NCBI RefSeq assembly: GCF_031755915.1 | Contig: NC_083384.1 | Location: 21,760,001 to 21,824,000 of the forward strand | Reading direction: 5' to 3' | Length of the DNA: 64,000 nucleotides | DNA from: Ziziphus jujuba | Lineage: Eukaryota > Streptophyta > Magnoliopsida > Rosales > Rhamnaceae | Shown here: one piece after another, positions 48,301 to 58,300 of the stretch | Layout: every line of letters begins with the position of its first letter | How positions within the stretch are numbered: the first letter of the stretch is position 1 | Made by a program: the position numbers and the translations under genes | The notes under the pieces: model-generated | What the model was told of the DNA's origin: nothing | The model's input: the letters and a program-made list of their open reading frames with translations, nothing else | The model's database searches: none

Positions 48301-48470
48301 AGCCCGCTCCATCGATAACCCGCTGTGGTGCTGAGTCGATACGGATGAAGACTAGGCCAATCACAAGAGCTCAAACTAAGAGATTTAAGGACAAATTGGG
48401 AGTATTTATACAGGGGGTAATCAATCTCAACAGAGCTTGTCCATACTTGAAGATACAAAGCCTATTCTAA
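45393..48470 (+). CDS. Gag-protease polyprotein with RT/integrase mosaic and LTR-encoded C-terminus
   Basis: One uninterrupted frame of 1025 codons starting MADSRIRRGDPPLR; this ATG also begins gag in the other copies. Domains, numbered from it: an Arg/Gly-rich stretch (about 75-90); gag core (about 134-304: PFMGKSDPEAYLEWEE, YALQWWTNEQSTRRR, FLGGLNRDIANQL); a CCHC zinc knuckle at 377-390 (CFKCQGGGHIASQC, all four ligands present); an acidic linker; retroviral-type aspartic protease with DSGSCTN at 475-481 and ILLGRPW at 544-550; a basic linker present twice (about 614-709 and 745-830). Then follow an integrase piece ([17 protein letters not shown]), an RT piece (LFANFKKCNFYHNEHVFL) and the integrase C-terminus (VFDPGELVWLHLRKE...YKLDLPGEYN). 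The last 62 codons run into the 3' LTR and contain PITRAQTKRFKDKLGVF, resembling the CR motif of CRM elements. No RT or integrase active site remains. Confidence 0.92.
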   Translation: MADSRIRRGDPPLRINEEESVAFHGDDRATGSGDQVDMRAVLESIQRVSAQVEHVNQRVGRREASQGRQNTRNRQEFHGGRGRGRGGRERPREEFDEEPFDGDFEEGMDETFAVQDRAGHGRYRRREDTDDDLGNIKVNIPPFMGKSDPEAYLEWEEKMEMIFDCHNYSEGKKVKLVAMEFGHYALQWWTNEQSTRRRVGDDLITTWRQMKGAMKKRFVPSHYHRLLHQRLQSLSQESRSVEDYYKEMEMLMMRLNMNEDREATMERFLGGLNRDIANQLELQQYLELEEMLHVAIKLENQFKRRDVSTWFGGVSSSGRTSSSGWKNNSTYENKLKPKLGEETTNRPRREVKTESVQALRGEIKLDPKPSRTHDVVCFKCQGGGHIASQCPNRRIMVLKGNDELESKSEESEDEAKQEEEDLEDELETLQASNAELNLLSRRVHAAYKDEDEIQRENIFHTRCEIQRKICSMIIDSGSCTNVINNIVVDKLGLITIKHPEPYRLQWLNDSGEIKVNKQAKVKFNIGRYEDVVLCDIVPMIAGHILLGRPWQFDKDATHFGRENSIVFRFKGKKVKLEPLSPKEVYKDQLQMQQRREAEKLKEKVSMAPTASPSFQEGKNEVADQGKVSKAHIEWKDQGKAEREGKESGKPESLEKEGKSEGLRQSKGEKEKERKERSSSNFYLSLGDINKVIECKKPLLVMIYKENCFNDQTNIEELELPSSMISLLKEFGDVFSNEIPSGLPSNQEGKGELAVQGKSSNTQVVWKNFNKTKSEKFGAKAESEEGEMAVSEKGKGRQERKNINFYLRFGDVNKVIMNKKSLLTMNFKDTYLKMSLLNRTLSALLRALLSGNLKIWEILFANFKKCNFYHNEHVFLDFVVIVFDPGELVWLHLRKERLPNQRKSKLMPPMDGPFQVLEPNNKNAYKLDLPGEYNMSAAFNAAELTPFAAGDDLDLRTNPFQEEGNDVIPPEPAPSITRCGAESIRMKTRPITRAQTKRFKDKLGVFIQGVINLNRACPYLKIQSLF
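48271..48283 (+). promoter_or_regulatory. Polypurine tract
   Basis: AAGAGGAGGGGAA immediately before the 3' LTR; second-strand primer. It is read through by the polyprotein frame (QEEGN). Also present before the LTRs at 39724 and 63959. Confidence 0.9.
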
Positions 48471-49417
48471 GCATCCAAGTGGTGGAAGCCGATACGGACC
48501 CGGGTGACGGTTTTGGTACATTTTTGGAGTCCGGGAAGCATGAAATGGTTCCAATGCTTTATGGGTTCAATACATATGCCTAAGAGGTCATGGAATCAAG
48601 TTAAAGCAGCCTCAAATACAATCAAAAAGGGCTTGTACGGACAGCCTCAACAATTTGGCCGAATTTGCTGTATTGCTTGCTGGCTTTACTGTATTTTACT
48701 GTATTAGCCTTTTCTTATTTTTCCAAGCATGGGCAACGTGTGGGACTTCATATCAGCTTATTGGGCATCCTACAAATCATCTAGAAGCTGATTTGAAGCT
48801 CAAAGAGGTCAAAGATTGATCAAAGTCAACTTGATAAAAAAGGCTAGCATTTTTAGTTTCCTAATTTGTTTTTACTTTTTGTTTTAGGAAACTACCATTA
48901 CTTTTTGGCTTTTATTTATTTATTTCCAAAAAAATAACTTTAGGAAGGTTTTTATTTTATTCTTTCCATTGTAAATTAATTAATTCCTAATTTAATATAA
49001 AGGAATTAATTAATCAAACTTAGATTAGGAAAGGAAGTATAGTTTCAGCCAACTAGGTTTCTTTATGTGTGGTGGCTGGTTTTCTTTATGTTCTAGGGTT
49101 TTATTTCATGGCTTTGTAGCCTATTTAAAGGCTTAGTTATCAATAAGAAAACAACTTTGATTTGGTTGAGAAAATACTTGTGAGATTAATTATCTCTTTG
49201 TTCTTTGAGAACACCTAAAACACCATTAGAGAATTGGTTGTTTTAGCTTGACTTATCAATAGGTTTTCCATCCCCTATTGTGGCGTCTACATTATACCAA
49301 GGTTTCTAACCACAGGTTGGTTAGAGGTTGAGGTCAATTCCATTAGAACTTGAACTTAATTAAGATCTGGGCTAATATAATACGGGTTTAGGAGCAGGTC
49401 GTCCTAGGTTCGTATCA
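48284..49417 (+). repeat. 3' LTR of the young element
   Basis: 1134 bp, TGATGTGATTCCG...GGTTCGTATCA, about 99% identical to 43100-44234. It supplies the last codons and stop (48468-48470) of the polyprotein. A TATA-like motif is at 49121-49130. Confidence 0.95.
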
Positions 49418-49422
49418 CACCT

Positions 49423-50314
49423 TCTCTTGAATTGATGCTCCAATTTAATAGCCACATGCAACATCTCCTCCAATTCCACATATTATTGCAATTTCAGTTG
49501 ATTGGCTATCTCACGATTCAAACCACCAAGGAATCTTGCCATGGTTGCTTCTCTATCCTCATTTAGGTTTAACGTTATCATAAGCATCTCCATCTCCTTG
49601 TAACAATCCTGCATGGACCTATGTCCTTGAGATAAAGATTGAAGCCTTTGATGTAGCAACCTATGATAATGTGATGGGACAAATCGCTTCCTCATGGCTC
49701 CTTTCATTTGTCGCCATATAGTAATCAACTTATCATCAACTCTCCTTCGAGTGCTTTGCTCATTGGTCCACCATTGGAGTGCATAATGACCAAACTCCAT
49801 TGCTGCCAACTTCACCTTCTTGGCCTCCGAATAATTATGACATAAAAAACCATCTCCATTCTCTTCTCCCATTCCAAATATGCTTCCGGATCACTTTTTC
49901 CCATGAAAGGTGGAATGTTTACCTTGATATCCCCTAGATCATCATCTTCATTCCTTGCTGGTCTCCCATGGATTGGCCTTTCTTGAGGTTCAAAAATTTC
50001 ATGAAACCCTTCATCCAAGTCATTTCCAAAGTTACTTCCTCGAATTCCCCTCTTGGTCATCCTCGTCCTCCTCGACCTCGGCCTCCATGAGCATCTAATC
50101 TTATATTTGGCCCTCCTTGTAATGTTTCTATCCTGTCCATCCTTTGATCTATGTTGTCAAATTGGGCATTCATCCACTAAAATTGCTCCAATATAGCCCT
50201 CATGTCCGTTTGCTCACCACTCCCTGTAGCTCGGGAATCACCATGGAATCCTGCGGACTCTTCTTCAATAATTCTTAAAGGTGGATCTCCTCTTCTCACC
50301 CTTGAATCTGCCAT
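49423..50314 (-). pseudogene. CRM-like gag, minus strand (element II, right part)
   Basis: Starts MADSRVRRGDPPLRI at 50314 on the minus strand. After frameshifts it continues DDLGDIKVNIPPFMGKSDP (in 50060-49812) and ALQWWTNEQSTRRRVDDKL to FLGGLNREIANQLKLQ (in 49872-49483). The text reaches the target site of the young element at 49422 and continues at 43094. One frameshift and several stops make it inactive. Confidence 0.88.
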
Positions 50315-51317
50315 GCTAGTGTAAATAATGCAAAATAAAGTAAATTCTCACCAAAAATCACTCTCTCACCTGTTTCACTTAATCAAGGTCTCATCACTCG
50401 TGTTTTCACATTAGTTTCGGCTTTTACCCCCTTTTAAGCTCACACACTCTTGCCTTTTTCCACTCAATGAATTATCTCAAAGATCTAATTAAAACACCCA
50501 TAAAATAGCAATTAGATCACAAGTATGTTGGTTAGTGTTGGTTATCGTTCTTGAGATCACAAATTATCTCAAAGATTCAAGAATAAAATTTAGGAAAAAG
50601 AATTTCAAACACGAACAAGAATCAAATCGAACAAAAATATAGAATAATGTTGGTTATTGTTCTTGTAATTCAAGTTTTTGTATCAATTTTTTAACTAATT
50701 TTAATCCAAATAATTTAAACACCCAAAATTTAAATATCCAGCAACAAAATAATTCTCCAACAAATCCAAATATTGAATAAATAATCAACAAAATAGCAGC
50801 TCCAATAATATCCAGCAAACAAATCGAACTCCAACAAATCAATTTTTTATTTTTTTATTCTACTTTTCTTCTTCCTTTTTTTTTTTTTTTTTACTCATAG
50901 AACATAAAACAACTGCAGTAACAAGAATCAACGCCAAAATTTGCAATTCTAACAGCAAAAACTCACCAAACCCGTGACCTCCAACAAAATACAAAAGTGC
51001 ATTTTTTTTTTAATCTATTCGGCTGTTCTTTTTTTTTTTTTTAATATATGAATGAAAATATTTAAGACTAAAACAGCAAAGAAAAATGAACATAAAAAAA
51101 ATTAACAGGAACAATGATGAAAAACAACCAACAAACTAGTAAACAAAAGTACGATAAAACTAGGAAATCCTAATTCAACTAGGAATGAAATTTTTTTTCT
51201 TTTAAAGATGCAGAACATGTATGATGATAGAAGCAACCTTAACCTGATGCTAAAATTGCAGATTAACACAAAACAAAATAAATCAAATAAAGATAGATCA
51301 AAACTGAACAAAATTTG
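50315..51317 (-). other. Leader of element II
   Basis: About 1 kb, homologous to the leader of the young element in reverse: CACTCAATGAATTATCTCAAAG near 50460, A/T tracts at 50878-50892, 51003-51012 and 51029-51042. No coding capacity. Confidence 0.8.
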
Positions 51318-51329
51318 GCTCTAATACCA
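51318..51329 (-). promoter_or_regulatory. Primer-binding site of element II
   Basis: GCTCTAATACCA on the plus strand, one mismatch to the initiator tRNA-Met site, 2 bp from the LTR. Confidence 0.88.
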
Positions 51330-51331
51330 AA

Positions 51332-52453
51332 TGATATGAACCTAGGACAACCTGCTCTTAAACCCATATTATATTAGCCCAGATCTAATTATGTTCAAGT
51401 TCTAATGGTCACCTTGACCCCTAACCAACCTGGGATTAGAAACCTTGGTATATAATGAAGAAGTCACAATAGGTGATGGAAGTCCTATTGATAAGTCAAA
51501 CTAAAACACTCACTTTCTAATGGTGCTTTAGGTGTTCAAAAGAGCAAAGTGAATTTCAATCTCACAAAATAAATCCTGAATATTATTTATGGTGTGTTCT
51601 TCCTCAGAAACAAGCCCTTATATAGGCTAAGAGAAAACAAAAATAAACCCTTATTACAATAGGTAAAACCGGCCATGACTTGTAGAATTCTATTATGGCC
51701 GAAAATCTACTCCTTTCCTTATCTATTTTGGATTAATTAATTCCTTAATTTTGAATTAGGAATTAACTAATTTACAATGAAAATAATAAAATAATAAATT
51801 TTCTAAGCTTATTTTTCCAGAAAATAAATAAATAAAATTGAAAAAGTAATGGTAATTTCCTAAAACAAAAAGTAGAATCAAATTAGGAAACTAAAATACT
51901 AGCTTTTTGACTAAGTTGATTTTGAGCAATCTTTGACCAATTTGAGCTCCAAATCAGCTTCAATATGCTTCATAGGATTCTAGATAAGATTATTATGGAG
52001 TCCCACACATTGCCCTTGCTTGGAAGAGAAAGAAAAAGCCAACTCTAGCAAAATACAGTAAAGTCAGCAACAAAACAGCAAAATCCGACCACTTCTTCAA
52101 CCCATGCGCACATCCCCTTTTTGGATGGGTTTGAATCTGCCTTGAATTGATTACATATCCTATTAGATGAATTAATTGAATCCATGAAGCATTGGAACCA
52201 TTTCTAGCTACCCAGACTCCTTAAAAGTACCAAAACCGCTACCCGGGCCCGTATCGGCTTCCACCACTTGTATGCTCAAAACAGGTCTTGGCTCTTCGGG
52301 TAAGGACAAGCCCTCTTGGGAATGAAACTTTCCCTACATTAAGGCAGAAAATTTATACCTAAACCTCTTAGCTTAAGCTCTGGTGATCGGCCCCGTCTTC
52401 ATCTGTATAGGGTCAGTACCTTAGCGGGTTGTCGGTTGTGCGAGCTCTGGTGC
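51332..52453 (-). repeat. 5' LTR of element II, 5' end lost
   Basis: On the plus strand it begins TGATATGAACCTAGG (U5 end) and runs to GTCGGTTGTGCGAGC at about 52453, where about 30 bp of the expected U3 terminus (the TGATGAGAATCC end) are missing. It carries the ITRA tail frame (minus strand MKTGPITRA) with a stop in it. Confidence 0.87.
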
Positions 52454-52558
52454 CTTCTTGAGAATTAATTACTCCTTGCATAAAACTAATAAGATTGTAC
52501 TTAAACCTCTTAACTTATGCCCAGTAAGTGGTCCAGTCTTCACCTATGTAGGATCACC
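52454..52558 (-). repeat. LTR fragment abutting element II
   Basis: About 105 bp of a second LTR in the same orientation; the minus strand reads GATCCTACATAGGTGAAGACTGG to AATTAATTCTCAAGAAGG, the tail-coding part of U3. It is joined on the right directly to an integrase fragment, so it is a partial tandem LTR like the one at 40191-40470. Confidence 0.75.
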
Positions 52559-54017
52559 CCCCCTGCAAGTGCAAAATCCATAGATAAGTCAGCCTAAGGA
52601 TAATAAAGAATAGGCAATGGCATATACAAACCATATGGTTTTAGCTTCGATTTTGGTTTTCTACAATTGATACACCTCTCACACATCCTATTTACATCTC
52701 TCCTCATGTTTGACTAATAGAAATGTTATTATAGTAAGGACAAAGTCTTTACTACACTAAAGTGACCTATTATTCCACCACCATGACTTTTCCCAACAAG
52801 TAATTTCTTAATGCTGCAACAAGACATAAAAAAGTTTACTTTTCTGAAACAAATACCCCTCAAATATATAGAACTTACCATAACCATGTTAAGCACAATT
52901 TCTATGTATCTCACTAAAGCCACTATCATGCTCATAATTTGCTTTAACCATTAAAAACCAAGCAATCTAGCATTTAAGGTTGGAGATAAGACATACCTTT
53001 GGGACAAAACACCAGCTACCACATTTTCCTTACCTTTTTTATGGCAGATGACATAAGGAAATGTCTCAATGAACTCAACCCGCTTTCCATGCCTTCGGTT
53101 GAGCTTCACCTGACCTTTGATATGCTTCAAGGATTCATGATCAGTGTGAATCACAAATTCCTTTCGCATAAAGTAATGCTACCATGTTTCCAAAGCTTGA
53201 ACTAAAGTATACATCTCTTTGTCATAGATCGGATAGTTCAAAGCCACCCCACTCAATTTCTCATTGAAGTATGCTATAGGTCTTCCTTTTTGTAATAACA
53301 CAACTCCAATACCTATAGCTGAAGCATCACATTTAATCTCAAAAGTCTTGGAAAAATTAGATAAAACCAACAAAGGAGCATTAGTCAATTTTTCTTTCAA
53401 CAAATTGAAAGACTTCTCTTGTTCTTCTCCTCATTGGAACCCCACGCTTTTCTTGATTATTTATGTCAATGGTAATGCAATAGTACTGAAGTCCTTGACG
53501 AACCTCCTATAAAACTAGCCAAACCATGAAAACTCTTTACCTGAGTAATGGTAGTCGGTTTTGGCCATTCTTGTATTACTTTGACCTTGGATTGGACAAT
53601 TTTAATTCCTGCAGCACTCAAAACAAATCCTAGAAACACTAGCTCATCTTGATAGAAATCACACTTTTTGAGATTAGCATATAACCTTTCTTTCCTAAGT
53701 ACTTCTAAGACTAACCTAAGGTGTTTTACATGATCATCTAAATTTCTACTGTATACAAGAATATCATTGAATAAACAACTAAAAATTTTCCAATGAATGG
53801 ACGCATGCATGGTTTATTAATCTCATGAAAGTACTAGGTGCATTATTTAACCCATAGGGTATTACTAACCACTCACACAAACCATATTTCATATTAATTG
53901 TGGTCTTCCATTCATCTTCCTGTTTCATCCTTATTTTATGATATCCACTCCTAAGGTCAATTTTTGAAAAATACATGCACTGTACAATTCATCAAGCATG
54001 TCATCTAATCTAGGAAT
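52559..54017 (-). pseudogene. CRM-like RT-RNase H-integrase fragment, minus strand
   Basis: Read leftward. RT starts [15 protein letters not shown] at about 54017, then [34 protein letters not shown] (the first active-site residues are damaged) and CDFYQDELVFLGFVLSAAGIK. RNase H (53403-52951): [44 protein letters not shown]. Integrase zinc region (52935-52600): HGGGIIGHF...CERCINC. It stops near SMDFALAG at the LTR fragment. It is broken by stops and frameshifts. The LTR at 54018 inserted into its RT, so the remainder should lie beyond the right edge of the window. Confidence 0.87.
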
Positions 54018-55149
54018 TGATGAGAATCTGCCCGTACCAGTACAAACGACTACGCACTGAGGTGCTGATCCTTTACAAATGAAGTCGGGAGCAATCACTA
54101 GGGCATAACCTAGGAAATTCAAGGAGAATCTGGTTAGCTTCATCCAAGGAGTGATTCAACTTCAAGTGGGCATGACATTATCCGAAGATCCACAGTCTGT
54201 CTTGTGTATCCAAGTTACGAAGGTGGAAATGGACCGGGCAAGATATTTTGGTGCACAAGTGGACCCCAGGAAGCAAGGAATCGATTCAACACTTTATGAA
54301 CTCAATTGATATCACCAAAAGGCCATGGAATCATTTCAAGATAGAAGCAAAAGCATTTAAATTCCATTTGTGTGCATGACTGCTCTTGTTGGCCGAAATT
54401 GCTCATTTTGGTGTTGACTTTGACTTTTTTTGTTGTTCAAGCAAGTTGGACTTATTCCAATCAAGAGGAAACATATGGGAATCATTATTAATCCTATTTT
54501 TCATCCTACATGGCATACGGGAGCTGATTTGGATCCTAAAGTAGCTGCAAATTGGATAAAGACAGCTTAGTTGTTAACTAGCCAACTAGCTTCCTTATTT
54601 GAGTTTGACTTTTTGTTTTAGGGAACTATCTTTTATTTTGGTTTTTATTTGTTTATTTGCTGGAAAAATTAACTTAGAAAAGTTGATATTTTATTATTTA
54701 AATTGTAAATTAATTAATTCCTTATTAAAAATAGAGGAATCAATTAATCCAAATTAGATTACGAAAGGATTGAAATTCGGCCAGCACCATTGTTCCCTAA
54801 TCTCTATGGCCGGTTTTAACCTAGTGCTTTAGGGGGTATTTATATGAACCTAAGCCTATTTAAAGGCTAAATTTTTAATAAAATTCAGTACATTATTCAA
54901 ATAGAAAAATATTTGTGAGAAAGAATCTTTTTGTTCTCTTTGAATACCTAAAACACTTAATAGAAATCATGTCTTTTATTTTGACTTATCAATAGGACAT
55001 CCATCACTTATTGTGGCATCTTCATCATATACCAAGATTTATAATCACAAGTTGATTAGGGGTTAAGGTTTCCTTTAGAATATGAACATACTTAAGATCC
55101 ATGCTAATATAATACGGGTTTAGGAGCAAGTCGACCTAGGTTCGTATCA
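54018..55149 (+). repeat. 5' LTR of CRM-like element III
   Basis: 1132 bp, TGATGAGAATCTG...GGTTCGTATCA, inserted in minus-strand RT (target site candidate GGAAT, 54013-54017). The tail frame is decayed. A TATA-like CCTATTTAAAGG lies near 54857. Confidence 0.9.
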
Positions 55150-55151
55150 TT

Positions 55152-55163
55152 TGGTATCAAAGC
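55152..55163 (+). promoter_or_regulatory. Primer-binding site of element III
   Basis: TGGTATCAAAGC, one mismatch to the initiator tRNA-Met site, 2 bp after the LTR. Confidence 0.9.
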
Positions 55164-57325
55164 CGAATTTTGTTCAGGTTTGATCTATTTTATTTGCTTT
55201 ATTTTGTCTTGTGTTATTATACAATTTTCAAATTAGGTTAAGGTTGTATTCTATCTCATCCATGTTTTGCATATTAAAAAAAAAAAGAAACAAACAAAAT
55301 TTTCTTCATAGCCAAATTTGTTTCTTGTTTTGACTTAATTTTTTCTTCTTAGTTTGTTGGTTGCTTTGCATATTAGTTCTTCATAATTTGGGTTATTATT
55401 GATTTTTATTTGCTGAATTAATCTTAAACTAGTTGCATTTAATATTCAAAAAAAAAAAAAAGGATTTTGGGAACGTATTGCATAAAACTTACAAATTTTT
55501 GCAATTTGCTTTTGTTGAAAGTTTGTCTCGGGTTTGGTGGAAATTTGGCATTTGGAATTGGAATTTTGGTTTTGTTTCTTGTAGCTATAGTTTGTGTTTA
55601 CAATCTGTGAGTGATTAAAAAAAAAAAAAGAAATGCTGAATATAAAAAAAAAAAATGCCCATAGACCGGTTTGTGGAAGGTTGAAAAAATTTGAGTTTGT
55701 TTTGGTGTAGAATTTCAATTGTGATTATTTGGAGTTGCTGTTATACATTCTATATAGCTGCTAGAGATTTGAGTTTTAAGTACTAAAATTGTTTGGAGTA
55801 AAATTGATAAAAAATTTGAAACAAAAACTTAAAATTACAAGAACTACAGCATACAACTTTTATTTTTTCTTGTTCGTTGTTGAATCTCTTTTGTAGATTT
55901 TATCTTTGAATTATTGGCCCTTAATATTCCAATTTATCCCTTGTTAAATCCAAAAATTTGCTTTGCTAATTTACCTTGTTTTTGTTGGAGTTTGGGGTGG
56001 TTTTAAGTTCACTTGGCCAAGAGTGTTGTACACAAGATGTTAGTCTAGTGCACAACATTTAATCTGGTTTTTGGTTCTATGTTTACGTGATTTTTGTGTT
56101 TGTTTTTGTTATGGTGATATTTAGGATTGTTAGGATTTTTGTTTTGAAGAAAGAAAAAGAAGATGAAAAGAAGAGAAGATGTTAGAGCAGGCCACACAAA
56201 ACTAGACAACACACTTATACATTGCTTTTCATTCATTTGTTGCATATATAGATACAAAACTTGTCTCATACATGTGAGGTGTGTGTGCAACCAAATGGAA
56301 GTCTTTAAATTCAAAATTTACACATTTACCACTCAAAATTATGATACATAACCGTTCAACCACCAGCTTCACATGTGAGTGCATAATTATGACAAAAGTT
56401 GGTGAGATTTTGAATTTCAAAAAACTGTCTCCACTTAGTCCTGTACTTCTACTTTGACCAGATGGAAGGCTAGGATATCTTCATCTAAATTGCTTGAATT
56501 TTGGCATGTTGTATTTTGAAATATCAAGGATGAAATATGGAGAATACCATGTCCAAAATAATTGGGTAAGGCCTCCAATTCATCTCAATCCCGTGGGCTA
56601 TAACTGCTGGAAATCTTAGCAGTTATGCCAAATTGTAACCGCATATCTTGGACTTCCGAAGAACTTTTTGAGTCATTTTTTTTCTATACTTTCATTTACA
56701 TGTCTATTACAACATATCAAAAAATCATAATCTTATTCTAAAAGCTCAGAGAAATCCAGCCCCAAATATGGACCTATGTTGTTGAAAATACTGTTTTCAG
56801 CTCATAGCCATTTTACAAAATAAAATCAATACCCAACAAAGAGACAATTCCTAAGCTAAATACAATAAAACTTAGGCATTCAAAAGACATTAAAAGGAAC
56901 ATAAAATATAGACATAAATATTGCATTAGGTCATTCAAAAAAATATTTCTTTTAAAGAAAGAAAAAGGGTGCAAACCTTGGTGGATTTTGGTTTGCATAA
57001 GGTGGCAAGATTACCACCTTTTCGACAGTTTTTTGTTAGTTAGACCGAGTCTAGATTTTATCAATTCACTCAGTATTTGCTTGTTTTATTTGCTGTTATG
57101 TTGATAAGTTTAATTAGAGCATACTTGTGATCTAGTTGCTATTTTGAGTGTGTTTTAATTAGAACTTTGAGATAATTCTTTGAGTGAAAAAATGCAACAG
57201 AGTGTGAGCATAAAAGACGATCAAATGCTGAAACTAGTGTGATAAACACGAGTACCAAGACCTTATTTGAGTGAAACACATGAGTAAGTGATTTTGGTGA
57301 GAATTTTTATGTTGTTTAAGCTAAC
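55164..57325 (+). other. Leader of element III, interrupted by a solo LTR
   Basis: Homologous to the 44249-45392 leader at both ends (A-runs at 55277-55286, 55449-55461 and 55617-55630; GTTGATAAGTTTAATTAGAGC at 57101). It is about 1 kb longer because of the insert at 55983-57027. No genes. Confidence 0.8.
55983..57027 (+). mobile_element. Solo LTR of a different family, nested in the leader
   Basis: 1045 bp, TGTTGGAGTTTGG...CCACCTTTTCGACA, bounded by perfect 5-bp repeats GTTTT at 55978-55982 and 57028-57032. Removing it restores similarity to the other leaders (CTTGTTTTAG then CCGAG). TG...CA ends and a TGTTGGA start are usual for Ty1/copia LTRs; the orientation is chosen on that basis. A TATATAGATAC motif at about 56246 may be its TATA box. 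No internal coding region remains. Confidence 0.78.
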
Positions 57326-58300
57326 ATGGCAGATTCAAGAATGAGAAGAGAAGATGGCTCATTAAGAATTAATGAAGAGGAATCCGTAGGGTTCAAGGGC
57401 GAATCTCAGGCAACAGGAAGTAGAGGTGAACCTACTGACATGATGGCGATTTTGGAATAATTCCAAATGATAAATGCTCACTTTGATCATGCATATCAAA
57501 GAATGATAAAATTTGAGAACTCACAAGGTAGGCCGAATCCTAGGGTGGATTTCAATGGAGGCCGAGGCTGAGGTCGAAGAGGCCGTGGACGGCACAGGGA
57601 AGGATTTGAGGAAGGTAATTTTGAAGGCAACGTAGAGGAGGAATTTGATGATATTTTTGGACTCCAAGGAATGCAAAACCATGGGAGGCAAGCTTAGAGG
57701 AAGATGATGAAATTGGAAATATTAAGGTCAATAGACCACCTTTTGTGGGAAAGAGTGATCTGGAGGCTTACTTAGAGTGGGAGGAGCATATGGAATGATA
57801 TTTGATAGCCATAATTATTTTGGGGCAAAGAAGGTGAAATTGGCCGCTTTGGACTTTGGTCATTGTGCACTCCAATGGTGGACTAATGAGCAAAGTATCT
57901 AAAGGAGAGTTGGTGATGAATTGATTACTACTTGATGACAAATGAATGGAGCCATGCAGAAGAGATTTGTGCCGTCTCACTATCAAAGGTTGCTGCATCA
58001 ATGACATCAATCATTAACTCAAGGAAGTAGGACCGCAGAAGAGTACTACAAGGAGATGGAGATGCTCAAGATAAGATTAAGCATGGATGAGGAATGTGAG
58101 GTAACCATGGCATGGTTTCTAGGAGGATTAAATCATGAGATAGCCAACTAAAAGGAGCTACAACAATTTGTAGAATTGGAAGAGATGCTTCATGTGGCCA
58201 TCAAGATTAAAAACCAATTCAAGAGGATGGGTGCAAGCTCACAGTTTGAAGGTTTTTCAAACACTGAGAGGACTAATGCAAGTGTTTGGAGAAGCAAGTC
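57326..58300 (+). pseudogene. Degenerate gag of element III, 5' part
   Basis: Starts MADSRMRREDGSLRINEEES at 57326, then NGGRG, EEEFDDIFGLQGMQNHGRQ, a stop, and gag-core text with several stops (ALQWWTNEQS-like at about 57865). The end is EEMLHVAIKIKNQFKRMG at 58176-58240, just before the solo LTR at 58301. Confidence 0.85.

Larger units (their letters stand above)
43095..49422 (+). mobile_element. Complete young non-autonomous CRM-like gag-protease retrotransposon
   Basis: The element proper is 43100-49417 (6318 bp) with target-site duplication CACCT at 43095-43099 and 49418-49422. Order: 5' LTR, primer site, poly-A-rich leader, one long gag-protease-mosaic frame, polypurine tract, 3' LTR. 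The LTRs (1135 and 1134 bp) differ at about 11 substitutions and one single-base indel by direct reading, about 99% identity; most differences are transitions. It sits in the minus-strand gag of element II: joining 43094 to 49423 restores continuous gag homology. It lacks RT, RNase H and a catalytic integrase core, so it must use enzymes from elsewhere. Confidence 0.93.
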
